NCBI GenBank assembly: GCA_016789785.1
Contig: JAEUQE010000173.1
Location: 1 to 20,111, forward strand
Direction: 5' to 3'
DNA from: Bryobacterales bacterium
GTDB lineage: Bacteria > Acidobacteriota > Terriglobia > Bryobacterales > Bryobacteraceae
DNA length: 20,111 nt
Within the stretch, counting starts at the first letter, position 1. Each line of letters begins with the position of its first letter. Positions 8,191-16,217 of the stretch are shown here, one piece after another. The notes beneath the pieces are model-generated. The model searched no databases. It saw only the letters and a program-made list of their open reading frames with translations, and was not told where the DNA came from. The position numbers and the translations under genes were made by a program.

Positions 8191-9768
8191 TTACGGCGAG
8201 GGCTCATCGTTCTTACAACTGCCCTTGATCGCGCGCAGTGCGCCGTTGGAAACGTCGAAGACATGGTCCAGCCGCGCGATCTCATCTGTTCGAAGGGGGG
8301 CGTCGAGCTTGTTGCCCAGTGTAATCACCGGCTTCCGGTCACGCAGTACCAACTGAGCGATGAAATACATATCCCAACCTTCGAACGGGTCACGCAGAAA
8401 CAGGATCCTGTGCCCGCTTTTCAGGCCGCAGTCTCTCATCCGGGAGACCTGCTGAATCATCGACCATGTCAGATCATGCGACCGCTCCCACGCGGGGCCT
8501 GCCTGACTACGTGATGTGAACATCGCGTGCGCGTAGACCAACGATCCAAGGAACAACACAAGGTTCATGATGGCAGCCCGGTCACGCCGGCAAAGGGTAT
8601 TCGTCAGACGGCTGAGTATATCAACCGAAAGACAGCCCACGAACAACCCGAATCCGAACAGCGGGACATACAGATTCGCGCCTCCCCGGATCGGCCGGAT
8701 GAACGCGACCGGCAGCAGGCTAAGCAACATGAGGAGGACGCCTACCGGCGCGCGGTGCCGCCTCGCTATCAAAGCCGCGGCAACCGGCCCGAGCACACAA
8801 ATCGCCCGCCCCGTCTCCGTTAGCGGGCCCGTCAGGAAGAGAAGCTCCGCAAACTGATGAGTACTGGACTCCCACCACCGGCTCAGGCTAACCACAGGCA
8901 CATAGCCGCTGGTTTGTCCCAACGCTCCCGGGCCGATCAGCTTGCCTGAGATGTACGCGAGGGACACCAGTCCCATCGCCACGAGAAGCGGCCGGCAAGC
9001 GGCGAACCACGCAGCAAGGGCCGCCACCCGATTCCTTCCGCGGAGAGCGTTCGCCGTCTCAATACCGGCGATCACCAGAGGCAGGCTGATCGCCATCTCT
9101 TTGGAGTCGAGCGCGCAGATGAAAAGCACCAGCACAGCGGAGGATTGCTTCCACGTGAGCGGCTGCCTGGTCGATTGGCGGCCTTGCAGGTATACTCCCA
9201 GGGCGGCGAGATAAAAGGCAAAGCATAGAACGTCGTACACCACCGAAGTGTCGTAGTGCAAATTGAAAAACGAAGAGTGGTAGCCCGTAACGACGGCACA
9301 TACAAACGCGGCGAGATACGACCGTGAAATCAGCCGGCCAACCCAGCAGGCGAGGAGTACGTTCGCTGCCAGGATTGCATGGATCGCGATACGGTATGGA
9401 GTTGGATCCAAACCGTAGATCGGATAAAGGATCATGTAATAGAGGCCGCCCATTGGGCGGTAGTAGCCGGAAAAAAACTTCAGAACGTGAGAGGCAATCG
9501 CGGGCAAGCCATCGCTGAGATACCGGCCCATGTTCATCATGTCGTCCGTCGCAAACCTGGCGTGAATGCCATAGGTGAGCGAGATCGGCACCGTAAAAAT
9601 CACGGCGAGAAGCGGTGCGGTCCAACGATTTCGTAGGAGCTTCAAACAGCGCTTGTAGGTCGCGTCACGTGTTGGAGGCAGGGTCCGAATTGCGCCTCTG
9701 TGGGAGACCCTCTTCGATGATACTGTGCCTCTGTTGCTACAAACAAACCCAGCCGCAATACTCTTCAC
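8191..9768 (-). CDS. Polytopic membrane protein, GT-C glycosyltransferase-like
   Basis: The 525-residue product has about ten or more hydrophobic segments, the first at about 50-69 (WTAPLLAVIFTVPISLTYGI). Right after it, in the first outside loop, sits RFATDDMMN (71-79); Asp75-Asp76 matches the acidic metal-binding pair that GT-C enzymes use with lipid-phosphate sugar donors. Later features such as YRPMGGLYYMILYPIYG and IRGGANLYVPLFGFGLF are also seen in this class. A soluble tail follows (about 430-525, SGHRILFLRDPFEGWD). It probably transfers a sugar to a surface glycan, lipid or protein, but donor and acceptor are unknown. The start is uncertain: GTG at 9768 gives a 48-residue basic leader, and a TTG near residue 43 could be the real start. 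It is monocistronic, with no glycan genes adjoining. Confidence 0.78.
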   Translation of the reverse strand: MKSIAAGFVCSNRGTVSSKRVSHRGAIRTLPPTRDATYKRCLKLLRNRWTAPLLAVIFTVPISLTYGIHARFATDDMMNMGRYLSDGLPAIASHVLKFFSGYYRPMGGLYYMILYPIYGLDPTPYRIAIHAILAANVLLACWVGRLISRSYLAAFVCAVVTGYHSSFFNLHYDTSVVYDVLCFAFYLAALGVYLQGRQSTRQPLTWKQSSAVLVLFICALDSKEMAISLPLVIAGIETANALRGRNRVAALAAWFAACRPLLVAMGLVSLAYISGKLIGPGALGQTSGYVPVVSLSRWWESSTHQFAELLFLTGPLTETGRAICVLGPVAAALIARRHRAPVGVLLMLLSLLPVAFIRPIRGGANLYVPLFGFGLFVGCLSVDILSRLTNTLCRRDRAAIMNLVLFLGSLVYAHAMFTSRSQAGPAWERSHDLTWSMIQQVSRMRDCGLKSGHRILFLRDPFEGWDMYFIAQLVLRDRKPVITLGNKLDAPLRTDEIARLDHVFDVSNGALRAIKGSCKNDEPSP

Positions 9769-9934
9769 CTTTGCACCCTGTCGCCACGCACTTCACCGTG
9801 GCGCCAGGCTTCAGCCGCCGCTCTGCGACTCATCTCGGTGCCAGGGCGAGGCGAGCGAAATGCGCGGTGAAGGCGGGTCGAGCGCGGATGATCCGCCAGG
9901 GGCGATTCGCCGGCCCGAGCACGGGCCTCGACCT

Positions 9935-10008
9935 GATTGTGTGCGCCCCAAGTGGACAGATTGCCAGTGGGGGAAGGACCCACTCGAACAGTTGATGGTT
10001 AGATTCGA
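9935..10008. repeat. ~75-bp direct repeat, copy A
   Basis: This 74-bp stretch recurs almost unchanged at 11021-11095. The 3' half, gaaggacccactcgaacagt onward to agattcga, is identical in both copies; the 5' half differs by a few substitutions (agtggac versus agcgggc, gggggaag versus gggagaag) and one missing base. Both copies read DCQW(G/E)KDPLEQLMVRFDS on the plus strand, so it may derive from the end of a lost coding sequence. The remainder of 9769-10312 has no gene I can support. Confidence 0.9.
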
Positions 10009-10312
10009 TAGCTGGCGAGCAGTGAGTTCACACAAACCTATCCAGGGGCATTGTTATGTTTGTCTGCTGTTCTGCTCAGAGCACCTGAACCAAGCCGGGG
10101 AGGAGGGAGCGTTCTGTGTCGATCCGCTCCTGGCGCCTTCGCAAAGGGTTGTTCATCTTCCGAGGCTGCTTGGATGCGAGGCATCGATGAATGTCAGCCC
10201 CCTGGTCTTGGCAGCCAGGGCGATTCCCTCGTTTTCGGACGGCCCAGTCGTTGCCCGGCGTTGACTCGGCCATCTTCCTGTCCAGCGCGCGACAATGGAA
10301 CGGAGGACCGCC

Positions 10313-10579
10313 ATGCAGGTGACGCTCGAACTTCCGGAAGATTTGGCCCGACTGCTCGGGGAGAATTCAGTTGGATTGAGCCGCGTCGCGCTGGAGTCGC
10401 TGGCGCTGGAAGGCATACGGGCTGGCAAGATCAGCGTCGCTCAGGCGCGCCGCCTCCTGGGGATTTCGTCCCGCTACGAGATGGACGGTTTCCTGAAGGC
10501 CCATGGTGTGATGTTGCCGGGCACGTTTTCTGACATCGAGCACGACGCCGAGACAGCGATCCACTTCAGGAATCAATGA
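10313..10579 (+). CDS. UPF0175-family antitoxin
   Basis: An 88-residue protein: MQVTLELPEDLARLLGE, then ALESLALEGIRAGKISVAQA, then RRLLGISSRYEMDGFLKAHG, the standard UPF0175 layout, with a helical core that includes a helix-turn-helix-like segment (about 38-58) and an acidic tail. Such proteins pair with DUF3368 PIN-like toxins as antitoxin and probable autorepressor. I pick ATG 10313 over the in-frame ATG 10295 because GGAGG at 10302-10306 is well placed and because MQVTLELPEDLA is the usual opening. It overlaps the toxin start by 4 bp (10576-10579). The antitoxin frame is intact, while the toxin is destroyed. Confidence 0.88.
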   Translation: MQVTLELPEDLARLLGENSVGLSRVALESLALEGIRAGKISVAQARRLLGISSRYEMDGFLKAHGVMLPGTFSDIEHDAETAIHFRNQ

Positions 10580-10988
10580 AGGTCGTCGTCGCGGATACTT
10601 CGCCGATCAACTACCTTGTCCTCATTGATTGCGTCGAGCTTGCGGGACCTCTACACGCAGATCGTGATCCCAACGGTTGTACTGGATGAGCTCTCTGCTC
10701 CGGGCGCGCCGCCGCCGGTGGTGACTTGGGCATAGTCGCGACCAGAGTGGGTGGAAGTACGGTCTGCGCCCGAGCCGGGCTCTTTTCTGGCCGGCATCAA
10801 TGAATCCGCACTCGACGAAGGCGAGGCCGCCGCAATTCGACGCCTTTGGGCGTGCTCTTGGCGGGAGCAAGGAAGGGCTGATCGACCTGCGTTCGTCGCT
10901 GGCCAAGTTGCAGCAAACCAATTTTCGTATAAGCAAAGGCCTCATCGACGTGCTCTTGGAGCAGACCGGGCGCCCGGATGATTCCTAA
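10576..10988 (+). pseudogene. DUF3368/PIN-like toxin pseudogene
   Basis: The start MKVVVADTSPINYLVLIDCVEL is the usual DUF3368 N-terminus with the first PIN Asp. After a frame change near 10640 it goes on as RDLYTQIVIPTVVLDELSAPG, PPPVVTWA, then meets an in-frame TAG (10733-10735) and continues SRPEWVEV, LDEGEAAAI. At about 10840 the family's next ~25 residues (the region with the later acidic site, usually LLLIDE) are missing, and the text resumes as TPLGVLLAGARKG in a third frame, then LIDLRSSLAKLQQTNFRIS, LIDVLLE and TAA at 10986-10988. A frameshift, a nonsense codon, an internal deletion and a further shift make it surely nonfunctional as a toxin. It overlaps the intact UPF0175 antitoxin. 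Confidence 0.87.
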
Positions 10989-11020
10989 CGCGATTGGTGA
11001 CTGACCGGTGAGTCGATTCC

Positions 11021-11095
11021 GATTGTGTGCCGCCCCAAGCGGGCAGATTGCCAGTGGGAGAAGGACCCACTCGAACAGTTGATGGTTAGATTCGA
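11021..11095. repeat. ~75-bp direct repeat, copy B
   Basis: Second copy of the repeat at 9935-10008, in the same orientation. It begins 32 bp after the toxin pseudogene. The two copies are about 1.09 kb apart, start to start, and enclose the UPF0175/DUF3368 locus. On the plus strand this copy is part of a short open frame ending FDSTEPELL and TAA at about 11118. Confidence 0.9.
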
Positions 11096-11195
11096 CTCTA
11101 CCGAGCCGGAGCTACTATAAGCCTGCCGCGTCCCCATACCCAGTGATTCGACGAAGCGCTGTACACTGAAACGTCGGCGGTCGCCGCATCTCGCC

Positions 11196-11384
11196 ATGAC
11201 CCGTCTTTCGTCCGCACTCCACGCTCTCGGCTTGCGCTTCAGCAGGTTCTGGCTCGGTGTGATCTACTATTCCGTCGCCGCGCCCTTCGGTCTGCTTGCC
11301 AGCCGGCAACATCGCCGCAATGCCAACGGCCAGCCCGTCTGGCACGATCGTGCAAGCGAATCGAATTCCGCGCGGCAGTTCTGA
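11196..11384 (+). CDS. Short SxtJ-like membrane protein
   Basis: A 62-residue protein with one hydrophobic segment (FWLGVIYYSVAAPFGLLA, 18-35) and a C-terminal tail containing VWHDRA and ending SARQF. The pattern FxLGxxYYxxxxPxGLL plus a terminal RQF resembles the end of SxtJ-family membrane proteins that accompany carbamoyltransferases, but those are usually about twice as long with more membrane segments, so this is a short or N-terminally reduced form. It ends 4 bp before the carbamoyltransferase ATG, so the two are surely co-transcribed and probably translationally coupled. The ATG at 11196 is the only good start. Function unknown; it may tether the enzyme to the membrane. Confidence 0.65.
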   Translation: MTRLSSALHALGLRFSRFWLGVIYYSVAAPFGLLASRQHRRNANGQPVWHDRASESNSARQF

Positions 11385-11388
11385 GACC

Positions 11389-13128
11389 ATGAACATCCTC
11401 GGCGTGGCGTGCGATTATCACGATGCGTCCGCCGCTCTGCTGTGCAACGGCGAGTTGGCCGCGGCATCGGCGGAAGAGCGCTTCTCGCGCCGTAAACACG
11501 ATCCGTCGTTGCCTGTCCGCGCAATCGATTGGTGCCTTCAGTTCGCAGGACTGACGCCGCGGGATCTCGACTACGTCGCCTTCTACGAAAAGCCACTGCT
11601 CAAGTTCGATCGTGTTCTGACCAACTCGCTCACATACTATCCCCGGGCAGGACCGTTCTTTCGCGAAGGGCTATCTTCGTGGCTCAGCGAGAAGCTGTGG
11701 ATCAAGAGCCGGCTCCTCCGCCACCTCGGCATACCCGCGGGGAAAGTGCTGTTCTGTGACCACCACTGTTCGCACGCCGCCAGTGCGTTCTATTGTTCCG
11801 GCTTGCCCGCGGCGGCGATCCTGACAGTGGATGGAGTTGGCGAATGGGCAACCGCCACCATGGGTGTTGGTCAAGCGCATGAACTTCGCCTCCAGCGCGA
11901 GATCCGCTGGCCACATTCGCTCGGCTTGCTGTACAGTACGCTCACGGCATTCCTCGGCTTCGAAGTGAATGAAGGCGAGTTCAAGGTGATGGGGCTTGCC
12001 GCGTTCGGAACGCCGCGCTACGAGGACAAGATCCGCCAGTTGGTGCGCGTGTCTCCCGATGGTGCTCTCGAACTCGACCTCGATTACTTCTGCCATCATC
12101 TCGATCCCTCGCGCATGTTCAGCCAGCCGTTCCTTCGGCTGTTTGGTGATCCTCGCGATGCCGCGGCGGAATGGTTCGCGGATCCCGCCAAAGGCGCATT
12201 CGGATCGCCGAAGGATCAATACTATGCCGATCTGGCGGCCAGTCTGCAAAGCGTCACCGAAGACATACTCCTCACGATGGCTCGCCACGCGCTGCGCAGT
12301 TCTGGCCAGAAGGATCTTGTGATGGCGGGCGGCGTCGCGCTCAACAGCAAAGCGATTGGCCGCATTCAGGACGAAAGCGGCGTGCGGACGTTGTATGTCC
12401 AACCCGCAGCGGGCGATTGTGGAGGCTCCCTTGGTGCGGCGCTTTGGGTGTGGCATTCGATGCTTGGCAAGCCTCCATCCTTCGCCATGCGCCATGCCTA
12501 CTGGGGAGGCGGCGGCGCATCGGAAACGGCATCCGCGCAGTGTGCCGCGATGGGTTTTCGCGCGGAGTCTCTCTCCAGCGATGGTGCGGTAATCGAACGT
12601 GCAGTGGATGACCTCCTCGCAGGCAAAGTGATCGGATGGTGCCAGGGGCGATTTGAGTGGGGGCCGCGCGCCTTGGGACACCGCAGCATTCTCGCCGACC
12701 CGCGCAGCCGCGCCACACAGGATCTGGTCAATCGTAAGGTCAAGTTCCGCGAGCCGTTCCGGCCGTTCGGGCCATCGCTTCTGGCGTCGTCCGCTTCGCG
12801 ATACTTCGATGCGGCGCTGGAGTCACAACCGGTCGCCAACTTCATGCAGCGCACCGCGCTTGTGCGCGAGGATGCAAAGGCCTGGATTCCCGCCACGACC
12901 CACGTGGATGGCACTTCCCGCCCGCATCTTGTCCGGCCGGAGGATGAGCCCCTCTACGCCGGGTTGCTGCGATCGTTTGGACAAGCCACCGATCATCCCG
13001 TGCTGTTGAACACATCCTTCAACGTGCGTGGCGAGCCCATTGTTGGCTCCGCAGCCGATGCTCTGCAGTCTTTCGCAAGCAGCAATCTGGATGTGGTGTA
13101 CATTGAGAGGATGCGGGTCACCCGTTGA
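11389..13128 (+). CDS. Carbamoyltransferase (NodU/CmcH/TobZ family)
   Basis: A 579-residue enzyme that would transfer the carbamoyl group of carbamoyl phosphate, through carbamoyl-adenylate, to a hydroxyl of a sugar or other acceptor. The N-terminal Kae1-like domain has the opening MNILGVACDYHDASAALL (His11), SAEERFSRRKHD (Glu30), the metal motif HHCSHA (His125, His129) and TVDGVGEW (Asp148); NEGEFKVMGLAAFG and MAGGVALNSK are equally typical. The C-terminal domain has GRFEWGPRALGHRSILADPR, FRPFGPSLL and LLNTSFNVRGEPIV. The length is normal. The frame is open upstream to 11296, but that would overlap the preceding gene; ATG 11389 gives the family N-terminus. It is followed after 16 bp by DUF5989. 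The acceptor is unknown. Confidence 0.94.
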   Translation: MNILGVACDYHDASAALLCNGELAAASAEERFSRRKHDPSLPVRAIDWCLQFAGLTPRDLDYVAFYEKPLLKFDRVLTNSLTYYPRAGPFFREGLSSWLSEKLWIKSRLLRHLGIPAGKVLFCDHHCSHAASAFYCSGLPAAAILTVDGVGEWATATMGVGQAHELRLQREIRWPHSLGLLYSTLTAFLGFEVNEGEFKVMGLAAFGTPRYEDKIRQLVRVSPDGALELDLDYFCHHLDPSRMFSQPFLRLFGDPRDAAAEWFADPAKGAFGSPKDQYYADLAASLQSVTEDILLTMARHALRSSGQKDLVMAGGVALNSKAIGRIQDESGVRTLYVQPAAGDCGGSLGAALWVWHSMLGKPPSFAMRHAYWGGGGASETASAQCAAMGFRAESLSSDGAVIERAVDDLLAGKVIGWCQGRFEWGPRALGHRSILADPRSRATQDLVNRKVKFREPFRPFGPSLLASSASRYFDAALESQPVANFMQRTALVREDAKAWIPATTHVDGTSRPHLVRPEDEPLYAGLLRSFGQATDHPVLLNTSFNVRGEPIVGSAADALQSFASSNLDVVYIERMRVTR

Positions 13129-13144
13129 GGAGGGAATCACCACA

Positions 13145-13327
13145 GTGCGAGCAATTCTCTACGGACTCTCTGGTGTGATGGACACCCTCGGCGACATCCT
13201 CAAACTGTTCACCACACGCCGCCGGCTGTGGATCCTGCCGCTGGTTCTGATTCTGCTGCTGCTTGCTTCCATTCTGTGGCTCGGATCCGCCACACCGCTG
13301 GGACCGCTGATTTATCCTGTCTTCTGA
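13145..13327 (+). CDS. DUF5989 family small membrane protein
   Basis: A 60-residue protein: MDTLGDILKLFTTRRRLWIL (12-31), one transmembrane helix (about 28-46, LPLVLILLLLASILWLG), then a short tail ending PLGPLIYPVF. This layout (charged helix, RR(R/K)xW, membrane span, AxPFIYxxF-like end) is that of DUF5989, which is regularly found beside carbamoyltransferases and SxtJ proteins. The proposed start is GTG 13145, with GGAGGG at 13129-13134; ATG 13178 would leave a 49-residue form, closer to the usual length, so the start is open. It is the last gene of the operon and converges on the ceramidase-like operon with a 6-bp gap. Confidence 0.82.
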   Translation: MRAILYGLSGVMDTLGDILKLFTTRRRLWILPLVLILLLLASILWLGSATPLGPLIYPVF

Positions 13328-13333
13328 ACGCGC

Positions 13334-14839
13334 TTACTTTACTTCCGCGGGAACGTTGCCGTAGGTCCAAGGCGTGCCTGGCTTGGCCTGCGGAGCTTGT
13401 GGCTCGGCGCCCGGTTTCAGGCTGTTCGCAAGCTCAATGCCAGCGATCGCGATCTCGCGGCCACCAGTCGGATGAAGGTTGGAATAGAAGGTGAGGCGCG
13501 TCTCATAGCCGCCACCGGCCGCGCTCAATGCCTCTTCGGTCGGCACGTAGCCCACGCACCCATTCGACAACTCTGCCGGAAACGTGTACTTGAAGTGGGT
13601 CTTCGCCTTGATCTCCAGTCCGAACTCAACAAAGTACTCCGCTGGGTTCGATACGAACACCGCCGGTCCCACCTGAATCGCTTGTACTTCCACTTCCGCT
13701 TTCGGCTCGCGTTGAATCAGGTAGTCCAGCATCACCGTTTCCTTCGCGAACAGCCAGTCGGTCATGCCTGCTTCTTCCGGCGTCTTTGCCACAATTGCGT
13801 AGGCCTGCTTCACCTTGTCCCGGGCCGGGGCGCGGCGCGGGATGTGCAGCGTCTTTACCGCGTAGTCCACAGGAGCGAGACGTCCGCGATGCATCGACAG
13901 CAGGACGCGCACCGATTCCGCTCCCACTCTTCCACCCACAATCTGCGACCATTCCTCTCCCGCCGGGTTCTGATAGGGGCTCAGATTGTCCACCTGTGTC
14001 AGGTCGCCACAAGTGCCTTGAACGAACACCACCACCACCTGCTCGCCATAGAAGCCGCGGATGGCCTTCTCCAGATATTGAATCCAGTTCGCTGAAATGC
14101 CTCCCGGCGAGGTGGTCGCATGGTTGGCATAGTTGACGATACATCCGGCCAGCTTGCCCGATTTGTCAAACGCGCCAATCACGCCCACTTCCGGATCGAT
14201 GGGCCCTGCGTACTTGATCGCGTCCTTGTTGTGCTGACCGGGATGCGAAAACGTGCGGCCGTTGGCCATGCGGATGCGGCGGTTGTAAGCAACCTTATCT
14301 TCATGGCCCCTGCCAACACCGCACACCAGATCGGTGCGATTCTCATGCGCCTTGATGACACCTTCCACAATCTGGCGCTGCACCAACTTCAGATACTTCG
14401 GATCCGCGGCGGACGACTTCTCATAGGCAAGCTTGCGCACAAGCTCGGGCGCTTGATCGAACTCTCCCGGTTGCACCATGCCGATCGGGCCGGAAGAATG
14501 TGAGTGCGAGGCATTGATCAGCACCGCGTCGCCTGCAATGCCTGTGCGGGCCGTGATCTCCTTGCGTGCCGCCACCACCAGGTGACGGGGAACGATCAAC
14601 GCATCCAGACCCACAACCGCGCACTTCTTCGTTCCGTCGTCAAACACCGCCACTCGCGCTTTGCATGGATCATGCAGCGACTTGTGGAAGGACTTTCCAT
14701 AGCCCCCCGGCTGCTCCATGCCGATCTCCGGAGTGATGTCGGTCTCGGCAAAGCCTGCCTTCACGGTTGCGCTATTTGCCCATCGTGGTTGCGCCAGAAG
14801 CGGCGCCGGCAGCGCCGCAAGAAACATTCGCCGGTTCAC
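13334..14839 (-). CDS. Neutral/alkaline ceramidase-like exported protein 2
   Basis: A 501-residue protein of the neutral/alkaline non-lysosomal ceramidase N-terminal family (PF04734). A signal peptide (MNRRMFLAALPAPLLAQP) predicts export. Landmarks: FAETDITPEIG (30-40), the metal site NASHSHSSGP (His112, His114), VNYANH (His240), NPAEYF (Glu401), and Tyr431/Tyr445 in GYVPTEEAL and GGYET. The segment that in ceramidases holds the nucleophilic Ser reads VQGTCGD (273-279), with Gly275 in its place, so amide hydrolysis by the known mechanism is doubtful. A Pro/Ala-rich tail follows about residue 475. The start is GTG at 14839, overlapping the TGA of the preceding paralogue by 4 nt, which signals translational coupling. 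The two share the family fold but differ widely in sequence. Confidence 0.87.
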   Translation of the reverse strand: MNRRMFLAALPAPLLAQPRWANSATVKAGFAETDITPEIGMEQPGGYGKSFHKSLHDPCKARVAVFDDGTKKCAVVGLDALIVPRHLVVAARKEITARTGIAGDAVLINASHSHSSGPIGMVQPGEFDQAPELVRKLAYEKSSAADPKYLKLVQRQIVEGVIKAHENRTDLVCGVGRGHEDKVAYNRRIRMANGRTFSHPGQHNKDAIKYAGPIDPEVGVIGAFDKSGKLAGCIVNYANHATTSPGGISANWIQYLEKAIRGFYGEQVVVVFVQGTCGDLTQVDNLSPYQNPAGEEWSQIVGGRVGAESVRVLLSMHRGRLAPVDYAVKTLHIPRRAPARDKVKQAYAIVAKTPEEAGMTDWLFAKETVMLDYLIQREPKAEVEVQAIQVGPAVFVSNPAEYFVEFGLEIKAKTHFKYTFPAELSNGCVGYVPTEEALSAAGGGYETRLTFYSNLHPTGGREIAIAGIELANSLKPGAEPQAPQAKPGTPWTYGNVPAEVK

Positions 14840-16206
14840 TGTACGTAGGCCTCCTTCAGAAGTTTCACCGCCGTCTCCACCAAATGCTCGCCCGCGCCAA
14901 TCTCGCAGCGCGAGCTCACCACTTCGTAATTGCCTTGTGGGAACGCGGCGCGGTTGGGAATGTACGTGGTAGGCCCGTGCGCCAACTCCACCACGATCGT
15001 CACGGGGAACGGCGAGGCCTGTTTGATCGCCTGCCCGAGTTCCACGAACACTTCACCGGGCAGCGACACCCATGCCACCTGCTTACCGAGCGAGATTACC
15101 TGGATGTCCGTGTCGTACGCCTTCCCTTTGCGGGCTTCCGCATCCAGCACCTTGAAGGCGAACACCGTGTCGATGAACTTCGGATTCTCCGGCGTCCCCA
15201 CTTTCGCGGCGATCGTCTTCGCCCGGTCGATCTCCGAGGGCGTGACCTTGGCCGGCGCGAGTGAAATGCGCTCCACCCGCGTAGTGAGCGGCGCATCTTC
15301 CACAGCCGTCAGCCGAGTGTATGTCTTCAGCACCTCGCCGGCGAGAACGGTTCCGATGCGCGCGGCTTCGTCATGCCCTTTCTGTGGGCGGTTGTGCGAG
15401 ACGTCGATGTGGTTGATGTTGCCAGCGCACCCAATGGTGAACATTGTGAGCATATTGTTCCCCTTCGCCGCACCGAGGATGCGAGCCAGCGTGTAGGGGT
15501 AGTCCGCCGACCACTCCGTGCCCCCCACCGTGTCCAGATGGAGTGCATAGTTCACATAGGTCGCCAGTGGCCTGCCGTCCAATGTCTCGAACAACGCAAC
15601 CGCCAGATCCGGATCCACCGGACCCGCAACGCGCAGGATATTCGGATTGAGCTTGCCAGGATTCCAGCCGGTGGTTCCATCCTTCATGTGGAACCGGCGA
15701 TTGAAGGCGACTGAGCCATCCTTGCCCACTCCCACCGCGACGCGAGCCGGCGCCAGCGCGGCGTTCGCCAGTTTGATGGACTCTGCAATCTTCGCAGGCA
15801 GCGCGGCCATGAACTTCTTCACGGCCGCGTGGTCGCCACCGTATTGCGCATCGCGCGCACCGCGTCCCGTGATGATGGGACCCGTATGCGAGTGCGTCGC
15901 GCTGATCATGATGCTCTCGCTCGGGATGCCCGTCGCTTGCGTGGCCAGCGTGCGTGCATCCTCCACCACATGCGGAGGCACTGCCACCAGATCGCAGGAA
16001 ACCATCGCAGCCTTGCGTCCATCCTTCGCAAGCACGATCGCCTTCGAGTGCAGATCGTCGTGTGTTCCCGTAGCCAGCCGGATGGAATAGTAGCCAGCCA
16101 TCGGCGTGCCTGGGTCCGGAGTAATCACAACCGAAGCGCGGCCCACTTCAAGCGGGCCCGCCCACATCGCAATGGATGCGGTAAGGATCAGGAGAATTGG
16201 ATACAT
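14836..16206 (-). CDS. Neutral/alkaline ceramidase-like exported protein 1
   Basis: A 456-residue paralogue of the next gene, with a cleavable signal (MYPILLILTASIAMWAG). Landmarks of PF04734: GRASVVITPDPGTPMAGYY (22-40), ISATHSHTGP (His105, His107), VNYALHLDTVGG (His223), SLPGEVFVELG (Glu385), PTTYIPNRAAF (Tyr415) and NYEV (Tyr427). The metal-binding set is therefore complete. The nucleophile segment reads FTIGCAGN (256-263), with Gly259 where the family's Ser would be. The protein lacks the C-terminal immunoglobulin-like domain of true bacterial neutral ceramidases (which are near 650 residues). It begins 11 nt after the TonB-dependent receptor stop and its own stop overlaps the next start, so all three form one operon. 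Likely periplasmic; substrate unknown. Confidence 0.88.
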   Translation of the reverse strand: MYPILLILTASIAMWAGPLEVGRASVVITPDPGTPMAGYYSIRLATGTHDDLHSKAIVLAKDGRKAAMVSCDLVAVPPHVVEDARTLATQATGIPSESIMISATHSHTGPIITGRGARDAQYGGDHAAVKKFMAALPAKIAESIKLANAALAPARVAVGVGKDGSVAFNRRFHMKDGTTGWNPGKLNPNILRVAGPVDPDLAVALFETLDGRPLATYVNYALHLDTVGGTEWSADYPYTLARILGAAKGNNMLTMFTIGCAGNINHIDVSHNRPQKGHDEAARIGTVLAGEVLKTYTRLTAVEDAPLTTRVERISLAPAKVTPSEIDRAKTIAAKVGTPENPKFIDTVFAFKVLDAEARKGKAYDTDIQVISLGKQVAWVSLPGEVFVELGQAIKQASPFPVTIVVELAHGPTTYIPNRAAFPQGNYEVVSSRCEIGAGEHLVETAVKLLKEAYVQ

Positions 16207-16217
16207 CTCAGTAAACG

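Noticed and set aside
9725..10264. 179-codon plus-strand frame before the UPF0175 antitoxin
   Set aside because: No recognisable motif, Cys/Arg/Pro-rich, and it runs through repeat copy A; treated as noncoding or remnant sequence.
10261..10296. TTGACT ... GACAAT as a promoter for the antitoxin
   Set aside because: The spacer is 24 bp, too long for a standard sigma-70 promoter, and no better -10 box lies at 16-18 bp.
11671..12681. 336-codon minus-strand frame inside the carbamoyltransferase
   Set aside because: It lies wholly within the carbamoyltransferase, whose catalytic motifs occur in this interval; no protein-like features in the antisense reading.
13397..14095. Long plus-strand open frame opposite the ceramidase-like gene 2
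   Set aside because: It is antisense to a gene with a signal peptide and family motifs, is rich in Arg/His, and is explained by the codon bias of the real gene.
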